From: Magnetococcales bacterium
GTDB taxonomy: Bacteria > Pseudomonadota > Magnetococcia > Magnetococcales > Magnetaquicoccaceae
Assembly (NCBI GenBank): GCA_002753095.1
Contig: PDZU01000015.1
Location: forward strand, 1 to 53,053
Reading direction: 5' to 3'
DNA: 53,053 nucleotides
Positions 45,556 through 53,053 of the stretch are shown here, piece after piece. The position numbers were made by a program, and so were the translations under genes. The notes under the pieces were generated by a model, which made no database searches, was not told the origin of the DNA, and was given only the letters and a program-made list of their open reading frames with translations. Positions within the stretch are counted from its first letter, which is position 1. Each line of letters begins with the position of its first letter.

Positions 45556-48500
45556 TCAAAGCAACACCCGCTCCCACTCCGCGTGTTGCAGTTCCTGCTG
45601 CCAGTCGCTGCCCAGAATGCGCTCGGCCAACTCCACCACCAAAAAGCGCGACTCAATGGCGCGCACCTCCCTCTGCCGGGATAAGCCTTGATAACAAGAG
45701 GGACAGGAGGTCAGTAACGGTATGTTCCGCTTGGCTTCTTTGGTATTTTCCAGCGCTGGCAAGGTCTGACTTTTACGATAACGAACCTGGGTGGCAATAT
45801 CCGGGCGGGACAGGGCAAACAGACCGGATTCCCCACAACAGCGATCGGTCAACTGCACCTGCCCGCCCAGCAGGGTGGCGGTAACCTGTCGGGCATCATA
45901 AAGCTTCATGGGAGAGTGGCAAGGATCATGAAAAAGAAAGCGTTCGTCTTCTGCCTGTGGCTGGGCACGCACGCCCTTTTCCATCAGATATTCATGAATA
46001 TCCAACAGTCGACAACCAGGGAAAATCATGTCAAACGCATACCCCTGTAACTGCCGCAAACAGGTACCACAGGAGACCAAAACGGTTTTGATCTCCAGAT
46101 CACTCAAGGCATCGGCCATGCGGTGGAACAGCACCCGATTGCTGATGGCCAGAGCGCGTCCCATCCCCTCATCGCCAGAGGCCGCCTGCGGAAAACCACA
46201 ACATAAATAACCCGGCGGCAACACCGTCTGCACCCCCACTTGGCGCAGCATGGCCAGAGCGGCCAGGGCAATTTCCGAAAAAAGCCGCTCGCAGCCACAG
46301 CCAGGAAAATAAAACACCGTCTCCACAACCTCCTGCGTCCCTTTTCCCTTCAAAATGGGGATGGCATCGCTCTCCTCCAATTGTAAAATGGCGCGGGCCG
46401 GTTGGCTCAACTGCGGTTTCGGTAACGGGGCCGACAACAGGTGACGCACATGGCTGTTCAAGGTGGCTGCCCCACGGGTAGCATGGGGCAGTTCATCCGG
46501 GTTGGGTGGATCCATCTGGCGCAACCACTGATACCCCAAGCGCTGCGCCGCATACCCCCCCTGCAACAGCGTGCGTCGGGTCCAGTGAATTACCTTGGCA
46601 TCGCTGGTGGTCAGAAAGGCCATCGCCAAACGTTTGTTGGGATTTTTCTCCTTGCGCCCCCGTGTCTGTAACACCTCCCGCATGCGTATGGTCACCGACC
46701 CAAAATCAATATTCACCGGGCAGGGTTTCACACAACGGTGACAAATCGTGCAATGGTCCGCCAAATCCTGCAATTCGGCGCAATGGTGCAACGCGTTGCC
46801 CCCAGTAGGCCGACTAATGCGCCGGGTCTGCTCGTCATACAAAAAGGCTTCGATCACCAATCCGGTTGCCAAAATCTTGTTGCGCGGCGCATAGAGCAGA
46901 TTGGCACGGGGCACATGGGTCGAGCAGACCGCTTTGCATTTACCACACCGCAAACAGTGGCGTATGTCATTGTTGAGCGCCTCCATGGCGCTCTCCTTGA
47001 GGATCAACGCCTCTTTCTGCACCAGACGCAGCGATGGCGTGTAGGCGTTGTCCAGACCGGAACCCGGCAACAGCTTGCCTGGGTTGAAATAACCATGCGG
47101 ATCAACCTGCGCCTTGTAGCGGGCAAAGCGCGCGATGATCTGTTCATCCAAATAACGAAACTTGGTCAGGCCGATGCCGTGCTCCCCGGAGATACACCCC
47201 CCCAAGGTTTGGGCCAGCACCATGATGCGTTCCACCATCTCTTCGGCAGAACGCAACATCTCATAATCGTTGGAGTTGACTGGAATATTGGTATGCACGT
47301 TGCCGTCCCCGGCGTGCATATGCAGGGCAGCAAAGAGACGGCTGGAACGGATACGGGCATGGATGGCATCCAGTTGACTGCGCACCCCCTCCCAGAGATC
47401 GCCGCCGAACAGATGACGCAGCGGTTGCGCCACCTCGCTGCGATAGGAGATGCGCATTCCCCGCCGCAACAACAGTTGAAAAAGGGTCTCTCCGGCCCTC
47501 ACCTGACTGCGCTCTCCTTCGCTGAGCGGCAACTGCGCATCGCTGGCCGGTTGATCCAACTGCTGCAAAACCGTCTGCCAACGACTTTCGACCCGCTGCA
47601 ACAGGCGCAGAGCGGCTTCCCGCTTGCCGGTCAGGAAAGCTTCATTCTCCTCCTCGACACTTCCGGCCAGACCACCGCTCAACAGCGCGCGCCACTCCCC
47701 GCTGTTCAGGAAACGGCTCACTGCCTGCAAAATCCGCAGCTTGTTGCCAATCGAGCGTTCGATATTCAGCCGTTCGATCCCTTCGTTATATTCGGCCAAG
47801 CGCTCCAGCGGGATCACCACATCTTCGTTGATCTTGAAGGCGTTGGTATGGGCAGCAATGGCCGCCGTGCGCGAACGGTCCGACCAGAAGCGTTCCCGCC
47901 CCTCCGGGGTGGTGGCGATAAAACCCTCCCCGCCGCGTGGTCGGGCCAGTTGCACCACATGCTCTGCTGCTGCCGCGACCGCCAACGGATCATCGCCCAC
48001 CACGTCAGCCAGCAGCACCATTTTCGGTTGTTCGCCGCGTGTGGCCTTGGCGTTGTAACCCACTGCCCGCACATAGCGTTCATCCAGATGTTCCAAACCG
48101 GCACAGCCCACCACCGCATGGCCATCCAGATAGTTTTTGGTCTCGACAATGGCTGGAACCGCCCGCCCCAGATCTGGATCATAAAACTCCAGACAGACCG
48201 TCATGGTATGGCGGGGCATGGGGTGCAACACCAACACCGCACTGGTAATCAGACCATCACAGCCCTCTTTTTGCACCCCCGGCAAGCCGCCCAACCATTT
48301 ATTGGTCACATCCTTGCCCAAACCCTGTTTGCGAATCTCTTCGCGGGTCAAGGTGATCGTCTCAGGCTCGCCCAACGCTGTACGACCATCCATGGCCCAG
48401 CGCTGCACCTGAAAACGGGCCTGCGGCAGATCATGAATCTTGCCCAGATTGTGTTCCAGACGTTGCACTTCCAGCCACTCCACCCCGGTTTTGCCATCAC

Positions 48501-49467
48501 GCGCTGCCACCACCATGCGCCAGGAGAGCAAATTGTCCAGAGTGGTTCCCCAACGAACCGCTTTTTTTCCCCCGGCATTCATGGCAATATTGCCGCCGAT
48601 GGTAGAGGCGTTTTGTGAGGTGGGATCCACGGCAAAGATGAAGCCCCCCGCCTCGGCGGCCAGGGCCACCTGTTTGGTCACCGCCCCCGCGCCAACCTGC
48701 AGGGTTGGCACCGTCTGGGCCACCCCCAGCGCCGGACGCAGGGTGACCGGGCCAATGCTGTCCAACGCTTCCAGGTTGAAGACCACCGTCTCCGGCGTCA
48801 GGGGCACGCCCGAACCGGTATAGCCGGTCCCCCCACCTCTGGGAATCAGGCTCAAGCCCAATTCGATGCAGGCGGCGGCCAGCGGGGCAACCTCCTCTTC
48901 ACTGCCCGGCGTCACCACCAACAGCGGACACTCCACCCGCCAGTCGGTGGCATCGGTCATGTGCGAAACCCGCGCCGTCACGCTAAAATCGATATGATCA
49001 GCCCGCGTGATCATCTCCAAACGACGGCGAATCTGCTCCCGTCGCTCCGACAGATTGCGAAAACGGTGTGCAAAAGCGTCAACCTCTGCCGATGCCTTTT
49101 CCAACAGGTGGAAAACCCACGCCTGGGTATCGGGATCGGTAGCCCTGGCCCGAATCCGGCTCAGGCGCTCCTGCATGGCTGCCAAGAGCGCCTGCAGGCG
49201 TCGACCATCCGCCAACAGATCCTCCTGCAGCAATGGATTGCGGGCAAATATCCACAGATCGCCCAGCACCTCGAAGAGCATCCGCGCCGAACGACCGGTT
49301 TGCCGGCGACGGCGCAGACGATTCAGGATCGCCCAACTCTCTTCGCCCAAAAAGCGAATGACGATCTCACGATCGGAGAATGAGGTATAGTTATAGGGAA
49401 TTTCCCGGATGTTTGGTTCTGCGGCAGCAGACTGATCCGGTTGATCAGCAATCGGCTGGAGAGTCAT
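45556..49467 (-). CDS. Giant flavin/iron-sulfur dehydrogenase (DUF3683, GlcD-GlcF-like fusion)
   Basis: The 1303-residue protein starts with a DUF3683 segment (IREIPYNYTSFSDREIVIRFLG). An FAD-binding domain like GlcD/D-lactate dehydrogenase follows (LSLIPRGGGTGYTGSGVPL; GGNIAMNAGGKKAVRWG) with its C-terminal oxidase cap (MHAGDGNVHTNIPV; SGEHGIGLTKF). Next come two 4Fe-4S clusters (CLRCGKCKAVCSTHVP and CTICHRCVKPCPVN), then two CCG domains (FPGCGC...GYLCCGFPQ; FHDPCHS...RCCGESG). It should oxidise a 2-hydroxy acid and pass electrons through Fe-S centres to the membrane. Separate subunits elsewhere are fused here. GGGAG precedes the ATG. The substrate is not readable. Confidence 0.9.
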   Translation of the reverse strand: MTLQPIADQPDQSAAAEPNIREIPYNYTSFSDREIVIRFLGEESWAILNRLRRRRQTGRSARMLFEVLGDLWIFARNPLLQEDLLADGRRLQALLAAMQERLSRIRARATDPDTQAWVFHLLEKASAEVDAFAHRFRNLSERREQIRRRLEMITRADHIDFSVTARVSHMTDATDWRVECPLLVVTPGSEEEVAPLAAACIELGLSLIPRGGGTGYTGSGVPLTPETVVFNLEALDSIGPVTLRPALGVAQTVPTLQVGAGAVTKQVALAAEAGGFIFAVDPTSQNASTIGGNIAMNAGGKKAVRWGTTLDNLLSWRMVVAARDGKTGVEWLEVQRLEHNLGKIHDLPQARFQVQRWAMDGRTALGEPETITLTREEIRKQGLGKDVTNKWLGGLPGVQKEGCDGLITSAVLVLHPMPRHTMTVCLEFYDPDLGRAVPAIVETKNYLDGHAVVGCAGLEHLDERYVRAVGYNAKATRGEQPKMVLLADVVGDDPLAVAAAAEHVVQLARPRGGEGFIATTPEGRERFWSDRSRTAAIAAHTNAFKINEDVVIPLERLAEYNEGIERLNIERSIGNKLRILQAVSRFLNSGEWRALLSGGLAGSVEEENEAFLTGKREAALRLLQRVESRWQTVLQQLDQPASDAQLPLSEGERSQVRAGETLFQLLLRRGMRISYRSEVAQPLRHLFGGDLWEGVRSQLDAIHARIRSSRLFAALHMHAGDGNVHTNIPVNSNDYEMLRSAEEMVERIMVLAQTLGGCISGEHGIGLTKFRYLDEQIIARFARYKAQVDPHGYFNPGKLLPGSGLDNAYTPSLRLVQKEALILKESAMEALNNDIRHCLRCGKCKAVCSTHVPRANLLYAPRNKILATGLVIEAFLYDEQTRRISRPTGGNALHHCAELQDLADHCTICHRCVKPCPVNIDFGSVTIRMREVLQTRGRKEKNPNKRLAMAFLTTSDAKVIHWTRRTLLQGGYAAQRLGYQWLRQMDPPNPDELPHATRGAATLNSHVRHLLSAPLPKPQLSQPARAILQLEESDAIPILKGKGTQEVVETVFYFPGCGCERLFSEIALAALAMLRQVGVQTVLPPGYLCCGFPQAASGDEGMGRALAISNRVLFHRMADALSDLEIKTVLVSCGTCLRQLQGYAFDMIFPGCRLLDIHEYLMEKGVRAQPQAEDERFLFHDPCHSPMKLYDARQVTATLLGGQVQLTDRCCGESGLFALSRPDIATQVRYRKSQTLPALENTKEAKRNIPLLTSCPSCYQGLSRQREVRAIESRFLVVELAERILGSDWQQELQHAEWERVLL

Positions 49468-49492
49468 TGGTACTCCCTGTGGCCACGGGCGG

Positions 49493-50044
49493 TTATTCCC
49501 GCCACTTCAGACTGCAACCCATGGCGGCATGTTGAGGTTCTGGCACCGACTCACCGGACAACAGGGCCATGATGGCCTGTTTCATCTCCTGGTTACGCAC
49601 GGCAGCCGGATTACGGGGTGAATCATCCAATCGACCCCGATAACGCAGTTTTCGTTCCCGGTCGAAGACAAAAAAATCGGGCGTACAGACCGCCCCATAG
49701 GCGTGGGCCACCTCCTGGCTTTCGTCCATCAGATAAGCAAACGGATAGCCACGCTCCCTGGCCCGTCTTTTCATGTTCTCCAGATTATCTTCTGGATAGC
49801 TCACCGGATCGTTGCTGTTGATGGCCACGAAGGAGACACCGAGAGGCTGCATCTCTTTGGCCAGTTCGATCAAGCGTCCTTCGATGGATTGTACATAGGG
49901 GCAATGGTTGCAGATGAACATCACCACCAACACCTGCGCCGCTGCATAATCGGCCAAAGAGTGCTCTTTGCCATCAACCCCCGGCAAGGAAAAATCGCCA
50001 GCCGCAGCCCCCATCGTTCCCGGAGCACTGTATAAAAGTACCAT
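49493..50044 (-). CDS. Thioredoxin-like/AhpC-TSA family protein
   Basis: The 183-residue cytoplasmic protein has the redoxin fold with active motif CNHCPYVQ in FICNHCPYV (a CxxC pair), preceded by LPGVDGKEHSLADY and followed by VSFVAINSNDP and AYGAVCTPDFFVFD with the cis-Pro. This sub-family is annotated as thioredoxin-like or peroxiredoxin-like; it has no signal peptide. AGGAGG sits before the ATG. It is 36 bases after the EpmA gene and 25 bases before the large dehydrogenase, so it may be in one transcript with efp and epmA. Confidence 0.85.
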   Translation of the reverse strand: MVLLYSAPGTMGAAAGDFSLPGVDGKEHSLADYAAAQVLVVMFICNHCPYVQSIEGRLIELAKEMQPLGVSFVAINSNDPVSYPEDNLENMKRRARERGYPFAYLMDESQEVAHAYGAVCTPDFFVFDRERKLRYRGRLDDSPRNPAAVRNQEMKQAIMALLSGESVPEPQHAAMGCSLKWRE

Positions 50045-50080
50045 GGCTTCCTCCTAGTCTATGACACAATGAATCACTCT

Positions 50081-51058
50081 TTACCCCAACGGCAACGGAA
50101 AGGCCATGCCCTCCTGGATAGACGCCGTCTGCAACGCCAACATGATCAGCCGATCCACCCCGACGGCCACCCCGGCACAGGGGGGCAAGCCGGCTTCCAT
50201 GGCCTGCAAAAACAGTGCATCCACAGGCAGCGCACTTTTGCCCTGTTCTACCCGTTGCCGATTGACTGCAAGCAAGCGCTGTCGTTGTTCTTCGGCATCG
50301 CGCAACTCCTGGTAGCCATTGGCCAGTTCGATACCGTTGACATAGAGTTCAAAGCGACGGGCCAGCGCTGGCTCTCCAGGAACGATCTCGGCCATCGCCG
50401 CTGCTGCCGCCGGAAAATCGCTTAAGAATACCATTCCACCCTGCGCACGCAAGGCTGGTTCCACCTTTTGCACCAGCAGAAAGTCCAGCAGATCCTGGCG
50501 CTCCATCCCCTCCAGAGCCGTGTCAGCCCCCTCCGCACGACAGAGTTGCCGCAGTTGGTCCAGTGTTGCGCACCAGGGATCAACCCCGGCGCAGCGCTGC
50601 ATGGCTTCGGCATAGGTCAGATGGAGACTCCCCTCTGAGGCACTGCAGCCGCCTGTAGGGTGTGGCCACTCCAGGATGGTACACACCAGCAGTGCCACCT
50701 CCTGCATCAGTTCAGCCAGCGTCCAGCCCGGTCGGTACCACTCCAGCAGGGTAAACTCCGGGTTGTGCAGCCGACCCACCTCATCTGCGCGAAAAGCGCG
50801 CCCCATTTGGTAGATCGAGCCTGCCCCGGCTGCCAGCAACCGTTTCATGGCCGTCTCTGGCGAACCCTGCAGATAGCCTGCAGCGCAGCGAATGGGATCC
50901 TGGTGCAGTTCTGGCGCGACCGCCGCCAAGAGCAGCGGTGTCTCCACCTCCACCACACCCCGTTGCAGGAAAAAGGCCCGAATGCGTGCCAGTAACTGCG
51001 CGCGTCGCTGCAGCACCGGCCAACTGGCTACCGGTCGCCAATCGGCATCCTTGCGCAT
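50081..51058 (-). CDS. epmA: EF-P-lysine ligase EpmA (PoxA/GenX)
   Basis: The 325-residue protein is a class II lysyl-tRNA synthetase catalytic domain without anticodon domain. Motif 2 covers MGRAFRADEVGRLHNPEFTLLEWY in pieces and motif 3 is GVAVGVDRLIML. It attaches (R)-beta-lysine to elongation factor P. The start lies 3 bases after the efp stop. Together with EF-P upstream and the divergent EpmB, the full beta-lysylation set is present. No hydroxylase (EpmC) is in the window. Confidence 0.93.
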   Translation of the reverse strand: MRKDADWRPVASWPVLQRRAQLLARIRAFFLQRGVVEVETPLLLAAVAPELHQDPIRCAAGYLQGSPETAMKRLLAAGAGSIYQMGRAFRADEVGRLHNPEFTLLEWYRPGWTLAELMQEVALLVCTILEWPHPTGGCSASEGSLHLTYAEAMQRCAGVDPWCATLDQLRQLCRAEGADTALEGMERQDLLDFLLVQKVEPALRAQGGMVFLSDFPAAAAAMAEIVPGEPALARRFELYVNGIELANGYQELRDAEEQRQRLLAVNRQRVEQGKSALPVDALFLQAMEAGLPPCAGVAVGVDRLIMLALQTASIQEGMAFPLPLG

Positions 51059-51061
51059 GGT

Positions 51062-51622
51062 CTACTTGGCCCGTTCCACATACTCTCCGGTCAGGGTATT
51101 GACCCGAATCCGTTCCCCTTCATTAACAAACAGTGGCACCTTGACCGTGGCTCCCGTCTCCAGGACTGCCGGTTTGGTCGCTCCAGACACGGTATCCCCT
51201 TTGACACCCGGTTCACACTGGGCAATGGTCAAAATGACAAACTGCGGCGCCTGCACGGCAATGGCCTTGCCTTTCCAAAGGGTAACCTGATAGGCTTCCT
51301 GCTCTTTGAGCCAACTGAGCGCGTCCCCCACCTGAACATTGGTCAAAGCCACCTGTTCGCAACTGCCTGGATCCATGAAGTGCCAAAATTCGCCGTCACT
51401 GTACAAATATTGCATCTCGGTATCGATCACATCGGCTTTGGCCACGGTTTCGCTGGACTTGAAGGTCCGTTCGATCACCCGCCCATCGATCAGATTTTTG
51501 ATCTTGATCTTGGTAAAGGCCTGCCCCTTGCCCGGCTTGACAAAATCTGCACCGACGATAATCCAGGGCAAACTGTCGATTTCCACCCGCGAGCCCTGCC
51601 GTAGTTGATTATGGGTTAGCAT
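51062..51622 (-). CDS. efp: Translation elongation factor P
   Basis: The 186-residue, three-domain EF-P relieves ribosome stalling at polyproline. The modified lysine is Lys32 in the tip loop VKPGKGQAF, matching Lys34 of Escherichia coli. The C-terminal signature VLETGATVKVPLFVNEGERIRV is intact. AAGGGA precedes the ATG. It is the first gene of efp-epmA and is divergent from epmB. Confidence 0.96.
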   Translation of the reverse strand: MLTHNQLRQGSRVEIDSLPWIIVGADFVKPGKGQAFTKIKIKNLIDGRVIERTFKSSETVAKADVIDTEMQYLYSDGEFWHFMDPGSCEQVALTNVQVGDALSWLKEQEAYQVTLWKGKAIAVQAPQFVILTIAQCEPGVKGDTVSGATKPAVLETGATVKVPLFVNEGERIRVNTLTGEYVERAK

Positions 51623-51644
51623 TGTTTTCCCTTACGCTGTATTT

Positions 51645-52667
51645 GTGTTACCAAAAAAATTACCGACTCTTGCGCCGACACTTATAAACGATATGCCGCC
51701 CATCGCCAAGGAACAGGCTGCGCCAGTGCAGCAGAAAAATAACCATCCTCCCCTTCCGCATGCCGATGCAAGCGCTTTGGGGCAGATTTTGCAGCGTTAT
51801 CCGCTGCGGATCCCCTCCCATTGGCAGCGGCGCATCGATTGGCACAATCCCCAGGATCCGCTGTTGCGCCAAGTCGCACCCACCCCGCAAGAGGCGGAGA
51901 AGGTGCCCGGTTTTTGCTCTGATCCTCTGGGCGAAGAGCAGGTACAACCCATTCCTGGACTATTGCACAAATATGCTGGCCGCGCTCTGCTATTGCTCAC
52001 CCACTCCTGCCCGATCCATTGCCGTTACTGTTTCCGTCGCCACAGTAACGAGGCCAAGCCCTCGCCCCAGTCGTGGCAAGCGGCCATCGACTGGATCCGA
52101 CAGGAGAGTTCTGTGCGCGAGATCATCCTCTCTGGGGGAGATCCTTTGATGGTTTCGGATCGGGTGTTGCGGGAATTGACGGAGCAACTGGCTGCCATCC
52201 CCCATCTGCAACGGTTGCGTTTACACAGCCGCATGCCGGTTGTCACCCCGAAACGGATTGGCAACCAGATGATTCAGTGGCTCACGGGTAGTCGTTTGGC
52301 GCCTATTGTGGTGATTCACTGCAACCATGTCCATGAGTTGGATGCGGCGGTTCTGCATGCCCTGCGACGACTACGGCAGGCCGGGGTGTTGTTGCTGAAT
52401 CAGACGGTTTTGCTCAAGGGGGTCAACGATTCAATCGAGGCCCTGGCCCAACTCTGTGAAATGCTGATCAACCATCAGATTGTGCCCTACTATCTCCACC
52501 AATTGGATCCTGTCGCTGGCGCGGCGCATTTTCAGGTACCGACTGTTGTTGCCCGGCAGCTTTGGCTGCAATTGCAGCGTCGTTTGCCCGGATATGCCGT
52601 GCCGCGTCTGGTGTGGGAACAACCCGGTTATCCCAGTAAACGGCTGATTGAATTGGGGGAACCCTGA
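51645..52667 (+). CDS. epmB: EF-P beta-lysylation protein EpmB (lysine 2,3-aminomutase family)
   Basis: The 340-residue radical SAM enzyme has the cluster motif CPIHCRYCF (CxxxCxxC) in THSCPIHCRYCFRRH, then EIILSGGDPLMVSD, the PLP/substrate region RLHSRMPVVTPKRI and the C-terminal GVNDSIEAL. It converts alpha-lysine to (R)-beta-lysine for EpmA. GTG at 51645 leaves only 22 bases to the divergent efp start. ATG at 51693 would leave room for divergent promoters and may be the true start. Confidence 0.93.
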   Translation: MLPKKLPTLAPTLINDMPPIAKEQAAPVQQKNNHPPLPHADASALGQILQRYPLRIPSHWQRRIDWHNPQDPLLRQVAPTPQEAEKVPGFCSDPLGEEQVQPIPGLLHKYAGRALLLLTHSCPIHCRYCFRRHSNEAKPSPQSWQAAIDWIRQESSVREIILSGGDPLMVSDRVLRELTEQLAAIPHLQRLRLHSRMPVVTPKRIGNQMIQWLTGSRLAPIVVIHCNHVHELDAAVLHALRRLRQAGVLLLNQTVLLKGVNDSIEALAQLCEMLINHQIVPYYLHQLDPVAGAAHFQVPTVVARQLWLQLQRRLPGYAVPRLVWEQPGYPSKRLIELGEP

Positions 52668-52705
52668 CCAGAATCGAGGTACATTGCACCAAAATGACTG
52701 CGGGT

Positions 52706-52748
52706 CCAGGGAGCGCAGCTCCCTGGCGGGTCCAGGGCGGAGCCTTGG
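52706..52748. terminator. Two adjacent hairpins after epmB
   Basis: CCAGGGAGC and GCTCCCTGG form a perfect 9-bp stem (loop GCA, 52706-52726). A related hairpin CCAGGGC/GCCTTGG (one wobble) follows at 52732-52748. Both are preceded by GGGT. They may terminate epmB, but they also look like a dispersed GGGTCCAGGG repeat unit. Confidence 0.45.
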
Positions 52749-52757
52749 GAACTTGAT

Positions 52758-52832
52758 CTTTTGCTTTTGCTTTTGGCTTTTGGCTTTTGGCTTTTGGCTT
52801 TTGGCTTTTGCTTTTTGCTTTTGCTTTTGGCG
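52758..52832. repeat. Low-complexity CTTTTGG-type tandem repeat
   Basis: About 75 bases consist of 6-7-base units CTTTTG, CTTTTGG and CTTTTTG, with the central five copies being perfect CTTTTGG. The strand bias (no A) is complete. Unit length varies as in slippage-prone repeats. Confidence 0.85.
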
Positions 52833-52847
52833 CGCTTTTCACACTAA

Positions 52848-52870
52848 GCCGACGCGTTTTTTGCGTCGGC
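52848..52870. repeat. 8-bp stem hairpin with T-rich loop
   Basis: GCCGACGC and GCGTCGGC flank the 7-base loop GTTTTTT. Its role is unknown; it lies between the tandem repeat and the long palindrome. Confidence 0.5.
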
Positions 52871-52893
52871 GCAGCGCGCCTAATTGACGCAAG

Positions 52894-52933
52894 CAGTGCG
52901 CATTGGCGCGCTCCTCTGCGCCAATGCGCACTG
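52894..52933. repeat. Perfect 16-bp inverted repeat
   Basis: CAGTGCGCATTGGCGC (52894-52909) and its exact complement (52918-52933) flank the loop GCTCCTCT. The core recurs in the hairpin at 16067-16097. Confidence 0.75.
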
Positions 52934-53053
52934 CCCCCCAATGGGTTCTGCGCGAGGTACAAATCAACACCGAACAACCAGCTACCGCACGGTTAAAGTC
53001 GGGCGTCCGCCCTCCCAAAGAGTGGTCCTGCGGGGGGCGTATCTGTGCGGCGC

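Larger units (their letters stand above)
52668..53053. other. Repeat-rich noncoding end of the window
   Basis: These 386 bases hold no credible gene. They hold four hairpin-forming elements and a low-complexity repeat, listed separately. Reading frames here translate to simple Lys/Ala/Ser or Phe/Leu repeats. Confidence 0.7.

Noticed and set aside
46738-48618. Long plus-strand frame of 626 codons
   Set aside because: It is antisense to the flavin/Fe-S dehydrogenase, which has strong motifs along its length. The translation is His/Gln-rich with no domain.
52468-52977. Lys/Ala/Ser-repeat protein on the minus strand
   Set aside because: The repeat in the product is just the CTTTTGG array read in frame, and it runs into epmB on the other strand.
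1-53053. CRISPR array, tRNA, rRNA, prophage or magnetosome genes
   Set aside because: No regularly spaced repeats, no cloverleaf or rRNA sequence, and no phage or mam gene was recognised on either strand.

Overview
The window looks like a Gram-negative proteobacterium with a large signalling repertoire. Envelope proteins have signal peptides and inner-membrane topologies, two regulators are sigma54-type activators, and the EF-P/EpmA/EpmB set is typical of proteobacteria. The mix of genes would fit a Magnetococcales-like lineage, but no rRNA, ribosomal protein or magnetosome gene is present, so the taxon is a guess. No tRNA, rRNA or CRISPR array was recognised.

Layout. 1-1580 is a complete IS66-family element with matching terminal repeats. 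1771-6310 (minus) holds two STAS-domain proteins, a sensor kinase and an NtrC-type regulator, with a sigma54-like promoter ahead of the STAS genes. 7160-14041 (plus) is the centrepiece: a six-gene cluster of an Rcp1-like response regulator, a receiver protein with a KaiA/RsbU_N-like helical C-terminus, kaiB, kaiC, a hybrid kinase and a diguanylate cyclase. A phytochrome-type (SHDLQEPLR) kinase converges on its end (14081-15934). This resembles a KaiABC-type timing module wired to two-component signalling and c-di-GMP outside cyanobacteria.

15931-19206 (minus) is an amino-acid ABC transporter with a binding-protein/permease fusion. 19531-21831 is cstA plus a YbdD-like partner. 21995-22699 is a FimV-like envelope protein, 22709-23539 an aldo-keto reductase, and 23652-27058 an M50-metalloprotease/adaptor fusion with a GAF-like/HlyD partner. 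27484-35244 (plus) carries a MASE3 hybrid kinase with Hpt, a receiver/HD-GYP phosphodiesterase, a degenerate kinase and an unusual NtrC-like regulator. 36276-39702 is a Dlt-like cassette: acyl carrier protein, MBOAT-like membrane protein and adenylating enzyme.

From 39715 to 51622 nearly everything is on the minus strand and mostly housekeeping: mnmA, thiO-like, argA-like, a cold-shock protein, a hypothetical protein, a HAD phosphatase, a 1303-residue flavin/Fe-S dehydrogenase, a thioredoxin-like protein, epmA and efp. epmB (plus) is divergent. The window ends in noncoding DNA rich in hairpins and a heptamer-type low-complexity repeat.

The signalling genes could cooperate: receiver proteins feeding the KaiC cluster, a cyclase at its end, and an HD-GYP enzyme elsewhere to remove c-di-GMP. 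That wiring is inference from gene order and domains.
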